Source of the DNA: Candidatus Desulfofervidaceae bacterium
GTDB taxonomy: Bacteria > Desulfobacterota > Desulfofervidia > Desulfofervidales > Desulfofervidaceae
Assembly: GCA_021160485.1 (NCBI GenBank)
Contig: JAGHCL010000149.1
Span: 1 to 7,787 of the forward strand
Direction of reading: 5' to 3'
Length of the DNA stretch: 7,787 bases
The notes beneath the pieces are model-generated. The model was not told where the DNA came from and did not search any database. It worked only from the letters and a program-made list of their open reading frames with translations. Both the position numbers and the translations under genes were made by a program. Below are positions 1-6,741 of this stretch, in pieces. How positions within the stretch are numbered: position 1 is the first letter of the stretch; every line of letters begins with the position of its first letter.

Positions 1-699
1 AATGTAAGAGTTAAGCCCTATTTCTTTTATCTGTAAGGCAAGTAAGCTTGCCTTTGCCGGCGAGAGAAAAATCACAATTGCTTTTGGTTTAACCTCCTGC
101 AATTGCGGTCGTAAAGTAGAAATATCGGCCGTATGTAGCATATAACTGACTGAAGGAGATGCTTTAACCATACTTTGCAGTAGTTGGGAAAGCGATTGTC
201 CCCAGCCATTATTTTCATAAAAAAGGGCCCATGATAAATGCCGTTTGTTCAGAAAATCGGCTATCGCCTTTATTTCTTCTAATTCACTCAAAAGTGGTAT
301 TGCCCAGCCTTTTGACTCCTTTATAAAATCTTGAAAACAACCCGGACTAATAGTAGGTAAAGGCTCTTCCCGAATGATTGGCAACGCCGATTGCAAACAA
401 ACACATTTTAAAGGCCCAATCGCTGCTACTATATCAGGCTTATGGACAATAAGGGTAAAAATGCGCTTTGTCTCCTCAGGATCAGCTCGGTTGTCAAACA
501 CTAACAACTGAAAGTGTTTCTCTCCTTCCAACTGTAACCGTACTGCCTGCTCACAGGCCTTTCCCCAAGGAGCAAGGACACCAGTTAAAGGCAAGACAAG
601 AGCTACCTTAGGATTTGAAGGAACTCTTTCCTGACAACCTGTGATAAAGACAAAAAAAATAAGCAAAACGACTGCGGCCAATTGACATTTGTGTTTCAT
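1..699 (-). CDS. Periplasmic-binding-protein-like lipoprotein (type I fold), C-terminus cut by window edge
   Basis: The frame is open from an ATG at 699-697 to base 1 and gives 233 residues without a stop, so the gene continues beyond the window. Residues 1-22 form a lipoprotein signal: basic MKHK, a hydrophobic stretch, then the lipobox I19-T20-G21-C22. Gln follows the Cys, which under the +2 rule favours outer-membrane sorting. The mature part begins with a type I periplasmic-binding-protein core (VALVLPLTG at 32-40, then FDNRADPEE at about 68-76 and an AAIGPL strand near 95), as in Peripla_BP_6 leucine-binding-like proteins and LpoA-like lipoproteins. Those run to about 350-400 residues, so roughly a third is missing. 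A GGAG at 709-712 sits nine bases before the ATG, and an in-frame TAA at 706-708 fixes the start. No transporter permease gene is visible nearby. Ligand unknown; an ABC-transporter receptor or a peptidoglycan-synthase activator are both possible. Confidence 0.85.
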   Translation of the reverse strand, partial: MKHKCQLAAVVLLIFFVFITGCQERVPSNPKVALVLPLTGVLAPWGKACEQAVRLQLEGEKHFQLLVFDNRADPEETKRIFTLIVHKPDIVAAIGPLKCVCLQSALPIIREEPLPTISPGCFQDFIKESKGWAIPLLSELEEIKAIADFLNKRHLSWALFYENNGWGQSLSQLLQSMVKASPSVSYMLHTADISTLRPQLQEVKPKAIVIFLSPAKASLLALQIKEIGLNSYI

Positions 700-705
700 T
701 ATAAA

Positions 706-834
706 TTACTCCAACTCATCTAAGGAAATTTTAAATTCTGCATTTATCAAATTTCGTTTCAAATATTTATCACTTGTAGCTTCAACTTGTCCTCGTAATT
801 TGTCACCGCTTTGTCCTACTTCTAAAAATAAGCC
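706..834 (-). other. Orphan open frame between der and the lipoprotein gene
   Basis: Reading the minus strand from 834 to the TAA at 708-706 gives 42 open codons. The first ten overlap the end of der in another frame; the rest fills almost the whole 103-base gap. The translation looks protein-like (for example GDKLRGQVEATSDKYLKRNL, then ending SLDELE). Its last codons carry the GGAG ribosome binding site of the lipoprotein gene, and its stop lies six bases before that ATG, as in coupled operon genes. It has no ATG or GTG start and only two TTG codons late in the frame, with no good ribosome binding site. It may be the tail of a decayed gene or chance. The segment faintly recalls C-terminal TRAM-type sequences of methylthiotransferases, but this is too short to assign. 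Confidence 0.2.
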
Positions 835-2143
835 TTATAGGAACGTGTCTAAACCCAAGCTGACGAAGTCCTTTCATCAAATACCGTTTGTAATTTTCTG
901 GCACTGCCTGAGGATAATTTGTAAAAAAAACAAATGTAGGCGGTTTGACCTTAACCTGGGCAGCATAATAAAACTTAACCGGACGATTTCTATAAAATGG
1001 CGGTTGATACTTGGCCAGTATATCTTCTAAAAACCGATTCAGGCGCCCAGTAGAAACACGAAAAACATATTCTTGAAAAAGGGTATCAAATAAAGGAAAG
1101 AGTTTTTCAATACCTTCTTTTTTCAAGGCAGAAAAGGTAATAATGGGAATGAAAGGGGCAAATTTTAATCTGGACCTAACCGCTTCTATATACTCCGTTT
1201 CAAACTTGGCTGAGGTTGGCATTAAGTCCCACTTGTTCACACCAACTAGGACACATTTACCATGTTCCAAAGTATAACCTATAATCTTTAAATCTTGGTC
1301 GGTAATACCCTCTGGTGCTTCAATGATGACCAGAGCAATATCTGTATTTTCTATCGCACGTAAGGCACGACGGACACTAAATTTTTCTAAACGAAACTTA
1401 ATTCGCGATTTACGGCGCAAACCAGCCGTATCCATAAAGAGATAGGTCTTATCTTTAAATTGTAAAAGGGTATCAATGGTATCCCGAGTCGTACCCGGGA
1501 TATCACTTACCACACTTCGTTCATCGCCGATAAGTTGGTTAAAAAGAAAAGATTTACCTACATTAGGACGGCCTACTAAGGCCACTTTAATTGCTTTTGC
1601 AGCCACCTTTTCTTCTGTTTCTAGCGCTTCTTCTGTTGGAATAAGATTAACAACTTCGCTCATAAGCTCATAAATACCATGTCCATGAATGGCAGAAATG
1701 GGCCATAGTTTTTCTATGCCCAGGGCGTAAAAATCATAAAGCAGCTCCTCTTGCTTTTCACTATCTATTTTGTTGACGGCTACTAAAAAAGGCTTCTGGA
1801 GTTGGCGCAAGTAGCGCATAAGTTCTTTATCAACCGGCATCAAGCCGCTTCTGGCATCGGTCATAAAGATAATCACATCTGCTTCTTGCATTGCCTTCTG
1901 ACATTGAGCCACTACCTGGGGTAAGATAGGAGTTTCCTCATCCGGAGGAGCAAAACCACCTGTGTCCACAATGGTAATAGGTCTCCCCTCCCAGTCAATG
2001 TCGGCATAAAGACGGTCACGTGTTACCCCTGGTATGTTATCTACAATTGCTTTAGCCCGATGGGCTAAACGGTTAAATAAAGTAGATTTGCCCACATTAG
2101 GACGGCCCACTAAGGCAATTACCGGTCGTTTTTTTGTCGCCAT
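803..2143 (-). CDS. der: Ribosome-assembly GTPase Der (EngA)
   Basis: Der is an essential cytoplasmic GTPase that binds the maturing 50S ribosomal subunit. All its hallmarks are present: two tandem G domains and a C-terminal KH-like domain, 446 residues, normal for the family. G domain 1 has the P-loop GRPNVGKS at 13-20, G2 region IPGVTRD at 37-43, DTGG at 60-63, NKID at 124-127 and the SA of G5 at 150-151. An acidic linker (about 170-183) leads to G domain 2 with GRPNVGKS at 191-198, IPGTTRD at 215-221, DTAG at 238-241 and NKWD at 303-306. The KH-like domain fills about 355-446 and ends in a basic tail. The ATG at 2143 places the P-loop where the family has it, with AAAAGG at 2154-2159 upstream. 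The first 25 bases overlap the Nudix gene, implying translational coupling. Confidence 0.98.
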   Translation of the reverse strand: MATKKRPVIALVGRPNVGKSTLFNRLAHRAKAIVDNIPGVTRDRLYADIDWEGRPITIVDTGGFAPPDEETPILPQVVAQCQKAMQEADVIIFMTDARSGLMPVDKELMRYLRQLQKPFLVAVNKIDSEKQEELLYDFYALGIEKLWPISAIHGHGIYELMSEVVNLIPTEEALETEEKVAAKAIKVALVGRPNVGKSFLFNQLIGDERSVVSDIPGTTRDTIDTLLQFKDKTYLFMDTAGLRRKSRIKFRLEKFSVRRALRAIENTDIALVIIEAPEGITDQDLKIIGYTLEHGKCVLVGVNKWDLMPTSAKFETEYIEAVRSRLKFAPFIPIITFSALKKEGIEKLFPLFDTLFQEYVFRVSTGRLNRFLEDILAKYQPPFYRNRPVKFYYAAQVKVKPPTFVFFTNYPQAVPENYKRYLMKGLRQLGFRHVPIRLIFRSRTKR

Positions 2144-2562
2144 AATGTATATGCCTTTTCTATGATATTTTTCAGTTCTTCATTTATTTCTAGCGTATCC
2201 AGCTTTTTAAAAGACAGCCATACAAGGTCTGAAGCATCTGATTGGGGTTTATGCTCTCCCCCTAAAAAAGCGCAAAGAAAATCAACAATCACATAATGAT
2301 ACACAATTTCCCCTTCGTTGTCAGGTAGAATTCGCTCTACCACTTCTATGATTTCTTCTGGCCGGACTTCCAAATTTGTTTCCTCTTTTACCTCACGCCT
2401 TACTGCTTCTCTCAACGCTTCGCCAATTTTGACCAATCCACCAGGAATACTCCAGATACCCTGCCCAGGAGGATTTTTACGTTTAATAAGCAACACCTGG
2501 TCTCTGTGAAATACAATTCCCCCTACTCCCACTAATGGCCGCGCTGGATATTGTCTCTTCAC
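2119..2562 (-). CDS. Nudix hydrolase, ADP-ribose pyrophosphatase-like
   Basis: Nudix enzymes split nucleoside diphosphates linked to another group, using metal ions held by the Nudix box. That box (G x5 E x7 R E U x E E x G U) is at residues 42-64: G42, E48, R56-E57, E60-E61. Its penultimate Gly is replaced by Asn63, a tolerated change outside the catalytic glutamates. The preceding strand (VGVGGIVFHRDQVLLIKRK) and the NPPGQGIWSIPGG segment resemble small cytoplasmic ADP-ribose pyrophosphatase or 8-oxo-dGTPase-type members. The 147-residue length is typical for a stand-alone Nudix domain. Substrate cannot be fixed from sequence. The start is a GTG at 2562-2560 overlapping the TGA of the nuclease gene, supported by a GGAG nine bases upstream. 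The 3' end overlaps der by 25 bases, so it sits inside a tightly packed operon. Confidence 0.93.
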   Translation of the reverse strand: MKRQYPARPLVGVGGIVFHRDQVLLIKRKNPPGQGIWSIPGGLVKIGEALREAVRREVKEETNLEVRPEEIIEVVERILPDNEGEIVYHYVIVDFLCAFLGGEHKPQSDASDLVWLSFKKLDTLEINEELKNIIEKAYTLWRQKNDR

Positions 2563-3176
2563 GGTTTACAGCTCCGACAGGGACTAAATCCTTGAAAAAA
2601 AGCATCCCACTTTGTTTTGAAAATAACCAAGTTAGAAGGAAAAATTTTTTTACCATACTTACAGTCTGGACGGTGAAATTTATGGGATTTTTTGTTACCT
2701 AAATAGTAAGCACAGGTATCTTCCAAAAGCACTTGCCATATGTTTTTTCGTGCCTCCATGGCCTCATGCTGTGCCGCTAGCAATTTGTGAGCATAGTGCA
2801 AATAGGGATTTAAAAAGAGCACATAGGCATACCCAGCCTTGACCATTTCTAAATTAACAAAGGTGCCGTCTTTTAAAAACACATAGGCAAGCAAACGTCC
2901 ATAGCGGTCATATTTTTCTACATCAGTTTCCAAACGCACTTCTTTGCCTTTAACTAAATGGAGATTATACTTTAAAGCTTCTTTGCCAAAGGGTTCCCCT
3001 GGTTTATCATCCTGGGCAATTTCAGGGGCATTGATACCCAAATACCGCACCTTTTGGCCATTATCTAACACAATCGTGTCGCCGTCATCCACCCAGCGGA
3101 CATAATGGGAGTGGGTGCTGCAGGCAAAAAATAAAACACAGAAAACAACAATAATCCAACAAAACCGTTTTAACAT
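2559..3176 (-). CDS. Exported staphylococcal-nuclease-like (SNase) protein with C-terminal Ada-like zinc-binding tail
   Basis: A thermonuclease-type phosphodiesterase of 205 residues when started at the ATG at 3176-3174. Residues 1-19 (MLKR then a hydrophobic run ending FFAC) form a signal peptide. Cys19 could be lipid-modified, but the lipobox is imperfect (Phe at -3). The SNase domain follows at about 25-150: DGDTI at 31-35, Arg44 in VRYLGINAPE, Glu52 in the same motif and Arg94 in DRYGR, matching Arg35, Glu43 and Arg87 of the S. aureus enzyme, so the active site looks intact. After the domain comes a tail with YYLGNKKSHKFHRPDC (His168, Cys172) and PCRSC (Cys200, Cys203), the pattern of the small Ada-type metal-binding module sometimes attached to SNases. 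A TTG start at 3212 would add 12 residues before the signal peptide and has no ribosome binding site, so I prefer the ATG (GGAAG just upstream, rather close). It overlaps the Nudix start by 4 bases. Confidence 0.92.
   Translation of the reverse strand: MLKRFCWIIVVFCVLFFACSTHSHYVRWVDDGDTIVLDNGQKVRYLGINAPEIAQDDKPGEPFGKEALKYNLHLVKGKEVRLETDVEKYDRYGRLLAYVFLKDGTFVNLEMVKAGYAYVLFLNPYLHYAHKLLAAQHEAMEARKNIWQVLLEDTCAYYLGNKKSHKFHRPDCKYGKKIFPSNLVIFKTKWDAFFQGFSPCRSCKP
2572..2575 (-). promoter_or_regulatory. Ribosome binding site supporting the GTG start of the Nudix gene
   Basis: GGAG lies nine bases before the GTG at 2562, inside the last codons of the nuclease gene. With the GTGA start-stop overlap it indicates reinitiation coupling and supports GTG as the true start; no in-frame ATG lies nearby. 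Confidence 0.6.
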
Positions 3177-3268
3177 AACTTCCAGCTTAAACCAGTTTAA
3201 ATAAGGGTTCAAGATAAGAAACTATTGGAAATTCTTTTTGCTTCTAATCTTTCTCTAAAAAACATAAA
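3177..3268 (-). promoter_or_regulatory. Leader region of the nuclease-Nudix-der operon with a short inverted repeat
   Basis: These 92 bases separate the frameshifted ACT remnant from the nuclease ATG and are the only sizeable gap before that operon. They contain an inverted repeat, TTAAAC-CA-GTTTAA at 3187-3200, ten bases before the start codon. A TTGAAC at about 3207-3212 could be a -35-like box with a poor -10 seventeen bases on, but that would leave almost no leader. A promoter here is plausible but not demonstrable by eye; read-through from the CBS gene is the alternative. Confidence 0.25.
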
Positions 3269-3472
3269 TTATGTGAGTGTTAGACTATTTTCTTTCACAT
3301 AAAGCAGCTTAAATTTAGCTCCCAGCTCTTGTTTAAGGGTATTGGTATCAGGAGAAAGATTGACCACCCGAATAAAAACTCTCCTATAACCTTTATGGGC
3401 CAAATCAAACGAAGTAAAGATACTAACCACTTGCCCCCCTTGTTTTCGAATAATTTCTTCTACTTCTTTTAC
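3269..3472 (-). pseudogene. Out-of-frame ACT domain of the AcuB-like CBS protein
   Basis: This segment continues the CBS protein in the -1 frame. From the G at 3472 it reads VKEVEEIIRKQGGQVVSIF, then TSFDLAHKGYRRVFIRV, and ends KFKLLYVKENSLTLT before the TAA at 3271-3269. This is the expected body of the ACT-like regulatory domain that follows the two CBS domains in AcuB-family proteins. The upstream part stops at ...FDLPDKAGP, exactly where the ACT domain's first strand and turn end, so the two pieces fit together without loss of residues. Restoring one base gives a 221-residue protein, a normal family length. The segment has no convincing start of its own. It is either a recent frameshift mutation or a one-base sequence error; coding quality is undamaged throughout. 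Confidence 0.85.
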
Positions 3473-3933
3473 GGCCCTGCTTTGTCAGGCAAATCAAAGG
3501 CAAATTGCACTCCACCCAGATAAACCCCGCTCATACTAACTAATGCCTTGAAGATATCTGTCTCGGTAATAATTCCCACTAGGTTGTCATCTTCATCTAT
3601 AACCGGCAGGCCTGAAATTTTCTTTTTCAACATAATGATGGCTGCCTTTTCTATTGTATCTTCAGGGTGGACAACAACAGGATTTGGCGTCATAATGTCT
3701 TTGATTTTCACTTCAGAAAGTAAATAATAAAGTTCATGAACATCAAGGGAAGTAGCTTTGGAAGGAGAAGCTTCTTTTAAATCTCTATCAGTAACAATGC
3801 CAACTAAACGTCCATCTTGCATAACAGGAAGACGGCGAATATTATGCGCCTTCATTAATCGTGATGCTTTCATAAGAGAAGTATCCTCAGTAATCGTAAT
3901 GAGATCTGTTGTCATCCACCATTTGACCAGCAT
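3469..3933 (-). CDS. AcuB-like CBS-domain protein, truncated by frameshift at the start of its ACT domain
   Basis: Tandem CBS domains form a module that binds adenosine nucleotides and acts as an energy or ligand sensor; in AcuB-like proteins an ACT-like domain follows. The ORF has 154 residues. CBS1 spans about 5-55 (VKWWMTTDLITI, then GIVTDRD at 45-51) and CBS2 about 77-131 (IKDIMTPNP, then GIITETD at 120-126). Both have the usual hydrophobic-Pro-Val strand before the GI(V/I)T motif. Residues 137-154 start the ACT domain but the frame hits TAA at 3471-3469; the rest of the domain lies in the -1 frame down to 3269. The ATG at 3933 has a near-perfect Shine-Dalgarno, AAGGAGG at 3942-3948, eight bases upstream. 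The target of the protein is unknown. It is transcribed away from the helicase gene. Confidence 0.9.
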   Translation of the reverse strand: MLVKWWMTTDLITITEDTSLMKASRLMKAHNIRRLPVMQDGRLVGIVTDRDLKEASPSKATSLDVHELYYLLSEVKIKDIMTPNPVVVHPEDTIEKAAIIMLKKKISGLPVIDEDDNLVGIITETDIFKALVSMSGVYLGGVQFAFDLPDKAGP

Positions 3934-3998
3934 GTATTTTCCCTCCTTACTCTGTTTTCCCCTAAATAACTTATTTAATCTCGTTAAGCAAGAGAAAA
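3934..3998. promoter_or_regulatory. Divergent promoter region between the CBS gene and the DinG-type helicase gene
   Basis: These 65 bases must hold the promoters of both divergent units, or at least their leaders. They contain the strong AAGGAGG ribosome binding site of the CBS gene (3942-3948, minus strand). They also contain a perfect 15-base palindrome, TAAATAACTTATTTA, at 3963-3977, centred between the two starts and a possible operator or simply AT-rich promoter DNA. The helicase ATG is preceded only by a weak purine stretch (AAGAGAAAA). No -35/-10 pair close to consensus is clear on either strand; a TTGCTT with a 17-base spacer to TATTTA on the minus strand is the best and it is poor. 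Confidence 0.45.
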
Positions 3999-5885
3999 AT
4001 GTTTTCTAAGATTTTTGGTTCTCAAGGTCTCCTGGCTAAAAAATTGCCTAATTTTGAATGGCGTCCCGCTCAATTAGAAATGGCAAACCGTATTAGTCAG
4101 GCCCTGCAAGGGCATAAAATTATTGTTGAAGCAGGTACAGGAACAGGAAAAACCTTTGCCTATCTCATCCCAGCCTTTTTAAGTGGAAAGAAGGTAGTAA
4201 TATCTACGGGAACAAAAAGCCTTCAGGACCAACTATATTATAAAGACATTCCCCTTATTGAAAGGATTTTGGGAAAAAAGTTACGAGCTATTTATTTGAA
4301 AGGACGTCGTAATTACATTTGTCTCTGGCGATGGCAACAAAAACGGCAGGGACGGCTTTTTTTAGAACAAGAAGGTCTTTTTCAAACTCTAAAAGATTGG
4401 CTTGAGCAGACAGAAATGGGAGATATTGCTGACGCACCTTTATCTCCAGAATGGCCTGGATGGACAGAACTCACTGCCAGTGCTGAACAGTGTCTAGGAC
4501 AAAATTGTCCTTTATGGCATGATTGCTTTATCACAAGATTGCGTTTAGAAGCTCAAAAGGCACAGTTAATTATTGTTAACCACTATCTTTTCATGGCAGA
4601 TTTGGCCATCAAAGAAAAAGGAGGACAAGTTATTCCCAGATATGAGGCTATCATCTTTGATGAAGCCCACCAATTAGAAGAAACTGTAAGTGAATATTTT
4701 GGACTTCAAGTAAGTAATTTTCGCATTGAGGATTTAATTAAAGATGTGTGCCGCCTTTATGAAGGTCGTTTGTCAGAAAGCATGAAAAAAGTAACCCAAG
4801 ACATCCAGGGTAAGACAGAACGTTTTTTTGGCCTGTTTGCTCATATAAAGGGCAGAGAAAGCTTAAGTCGGATTATTACCTCTCCTTTACTTGAAAAACA
4901 AGGAGAAACAGTGTGTAGGGCCATTGACAATTTAGAGGAATTCATTCATAAAGCAAACACCTCTTCAGAAATAAAAGAAAACCTAACGGCACGAATAGAA
5001 CGAATTAAAAATGAACTTTCTTTTATCTGTAAAATGGCCGAACCAGATTATGCCTATTGGGCTGAAAAGAAGAAAAGAAATGTGGTGATTGGCTGTTCAC
5101 CAATAAGGGCGGATTTAATTTTGCAGGAAAAACTTTATCCCTTTGTGAAAAGCATCATTTTTACCTCAGCCACCTTGAATACAGGTGATGATTTTGCCTT
5201 TTTTAAGGCCAGATTAGGATTACCTCAGGACACAGAAGGTATTGTCCTTCCTTCACCTTTTGACTATCAGAAGCAGGCCTTGCTGTATCTCCCCCCTTCT
5301 ATGCCTGATCCTAATACACCTGCTTTTCCTACTGCTGCTGCTAAGGAAATCCTAAAGCTGATTCAACTTTCCCAAGGACGGGCCTTGATTCTCTTTACCA
5401 GTATTCAAAACATGAAAGAAATCTACCAAATAGTAGCACCCCAAATGCCTTATCAAAGCTTTATTCAAGGTGAATATGCTCCACATAAACTCTTAGCTAT
5501 GTTTAAACAGGATATCCATTCTGTTCTTTTTGCTACCGCCAGTTTCTGGGAAGGTATTGATGTGCCTGGTGAAGCGTTAAGTTGTGTTATTATAGACAGA
5601 CTACCTTTTGCTGTTCCTGAAGACCCTCTTGTTAAAACAAGGACAGAGGTGTTAAGACAAATGGGAAAAAATCCTTTTTGGGACTATCAAATCCCCCAAG
5701 CTATCATTACCTTAAAACAGGGATTGGGACGGTTAATCCGCCATTGTGAAGACAAGGGGGTAATGGCTATTTTAGACCCCAGACTACACACCAAAAGTTA
5801 TGGTAAGCGCTTTTTAAACAATCTCCCTCCATGTAAAATCACACAGGACTTACAAGATGTGGCAAGGTTTTTTAAATCGCATTAA
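3999..5885 (+). CDS. DinG/YoaA-family ATP-dependent DNA helicase with iron-sulphur cluster
   Basis: An XPD-like superfamily 2 helicase that unwinds DNA 5' to 3' and in E. coli (DinG, YoaA) handles R-loops, replication blocks and repair. At 628 residues it is slightly shorter than E. coli DinG and has no exonuclease domain. Motifs in order: Q-motif-like WRPAQ at 21-25, Walker A EAGTGTGKT at 44-52, motif Ia STGTKSLQDQL at 69-79, four iron-sulphur cysteines C108, C165, C170 and C176 (the C-x4-C-x5-C spacing equals that of E. coli DinG), NHYLF at 194-198, DEAH at 221-224, then in helicase domain 2 SATLNTG, FATASFWEGIDVPG, and motif VI QGLGRLIR at 574-581. All catalytic elements look intact. Whether it is orthologous to DinG or YoaA cannot be told, so no symbol is given. 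The last 29 bases overlap the phosphatase gene. Confidence 0.96.
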   Translation: MFSKIFGSQGLLAKKLPNFEWRPAQLEMANRISQALQGHKIIVEAGTGTGKTFAYLIPAFLSGKKVVISTGTKSLQDQLYYKDIPLIERILGKKLRAIYLKGRRNYICLWRWQQKRQGRLFLEQEGLFQTLKDWLEQTEMGDIADAPLSPEWPGWTELTASAEQCLGQNCPLWHDCFITRLRLEAQKAQLIIVNHYLFMADLAIKEKGGQVIPRYEAIIFDEAHQLEETVSEYFGLQVSNFRIEDLIKDVCRLYEGRLSESMKKVTQDIQGKTERFFGLFAHIKGRESLSRIITSPLLEKQGETVCRAIDNLEEFIHKANTSSEIKENLTARIERIKNELSFICKMAEPDYAYWAEKKKRNVVIGCSPIRADLILQEKLYPFVKSIIFTSATLNTGDDFAFFKARLGLPQDTEGIVLPSPFDYQKQALLYLPPSMPDPNTPAFPTAAAKEILKLIQLSQGRALILFTSIQNMKEIYQIVAPQMPYQSFIQGEYAPHKLLAMFKQDIHSVLFATASFWEGIDVPGEALSCVIIDRLPFAVPEDPLVKTRTEVLRQMGKNPFWDYQIPQAIITLKQGLGRLIRHCEDKGVMAILDPRLHTKSYGKRFLNNLPPCKITQDLQDVARFFKSH

Positions 5886-6741
5886 AGCTCATATTTTGCC
5901 CTATGACATCCTAACCGCTGTCTTTATTATTTTATTGTTAGGAATAACTTCTTTTTTCCATTCTCAGCTCCCTCGGGCAAATCACTTGGCTAGTATATAT
6001 ATCTCCCTTTTTATAGCGCTTATTTTCTTTAGTATGATGCCTCGTGATTTATATGACAAAAAGGCCTTCGTCCACCTTTTTTATCCTGTTTTTCTCATTC
6101 CTATCATTTTTGAAAGTCTAGGAGAGCTAATCCCTTATGTTAACCCACACTTTATAGACGCTACTCTTTTTAAAATGGACACCTTCCTATGTGGCAACAC
6201 TCCCTGTTTGTTACTCCAAAAATGGATCCACCCTTGGCTAACAGAGGTGTTACAACTCGCTTATACGAGTTACTACTTCATGCCTTTAATTCTAGGAACC
6301 GTTTTTTTTATAAAAAAGGACAAAAGATTATCTTCCTTTATCTTTGCCATTTTACTAGGTTTCTACTTGTCTTATATAGGTTACCTCCTCTTTCCTGCCC
6401 TAGGGCCCAGATTCTGGCTAGACCCTACTCACTCCGTGTATAAAAACACCTATTTGGCTAAATGGCTCGCTTATTGCCTGAATGTTTTGGAAAAAAACAA
6501 AACAGATGCCTTCCCCAGCGGACATACACAAATCAGCCTCATGTGTACTTATTTTGCCAGTTACCTTGGAAAAGGGTGGTTATTTCTATTTGGTATCAGC
6601 ACCACCCTTCTTATTATCTCTACCATTTATTGCCGGTATCATCACGTTACTGATGTGATTGCTGGCATTGCTTTGGCACTCATTTGTCTAAAAATTGCTC
6701 CTCCTTTAGAAAAACACATCTGGCGATGGATAAAATCATAG
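5857..6741 (+). CDS. PAP2-superfamily membrane phosphatase/transferase (PAP2_3-like)
   Basis: A 294-residue polytopic inner-membrane protein with about six to seven hydrophobic segments (near 17-34, 45-61, 72-90, 130-151, 159-180, 240-258 and 264-280). The phosphatase signature is visible: PALGPR at 180-185, PSGH at 220-223 (His223 in the usual acid/base site) and RYHHVTD at 260-266, giving H262-x3-D266, where the nucleophilic His and its Asp partner sit. The arrangement, with D217-AF before PSGH and no classical K-x6-RP motif, is closer to the PAP2_3 or inositolphosphotransferase-like branch than to PgpB. Lipid phosphate or polyprenyl diphosphate is the likely substrate class; the exact one is unknown. 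The ATG at 5857 has AGGA eight bases upstream and overlaps the helicase gene by 29 bases, so the two are coupled, although no functional link is evident. Its stop overlaps that of leuB by 6 bases. Confidence 0.92.
   Translation: MWQGFLNRIKAHILPYDILTAVFIILLLGITSFFHSQLPRANHLASIYISLFIALIFFSMMPRDLYDKKAFVHLFYPVFLIPIIFESLGELIPYVNPHFIDATLFKMDTFLCGNTPCLLLQKWIHPWLTEVLQLAYTSYYFMPLILGTVFFIKKDKRLSSFIFAILLGFYLSYIGYLLFPALGPRFWLDPTHSVYKNTYLAKWLAYCLNVLEKNKTDAFPSGHTQISLMCTYFASYLGKGWLFLFGISTTLLIISTIYCRYHHVTDVIAGIALALICLKIAPPLEKHIWRWIKS

Noticed and set aside
689..1030. Plus-strand open frame of 113 codons opposite the end of der
   Set aside because: It lies antisense to the well-supported KH domain of Der and shows no recognisable motif; a shadow frame.
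3177..3212. TTG start at 3212 for the nuclease gene
   Set aside because: It has no ribosome binding site and would place a polar 12-residue stretch before an otherwise normal signal peptide.
3256..3275. Possible terminator for the CBS gene: ACATAA/TTATGT repeat followed by a T-run on the minus strand
   Set aside because: The stem is only four to six A/T-dominated pairs with almost no loop, too weak for a convincing intrinsic terminator, and it overlaps the stop codon of the ACT remnant.
6189..6653. Two plus-strand open frames inside the PAP2 gene
   Set aside because: They are alternative frames of a gene with clear PSGH and HxxxD motifs, and lack protein-like composition.
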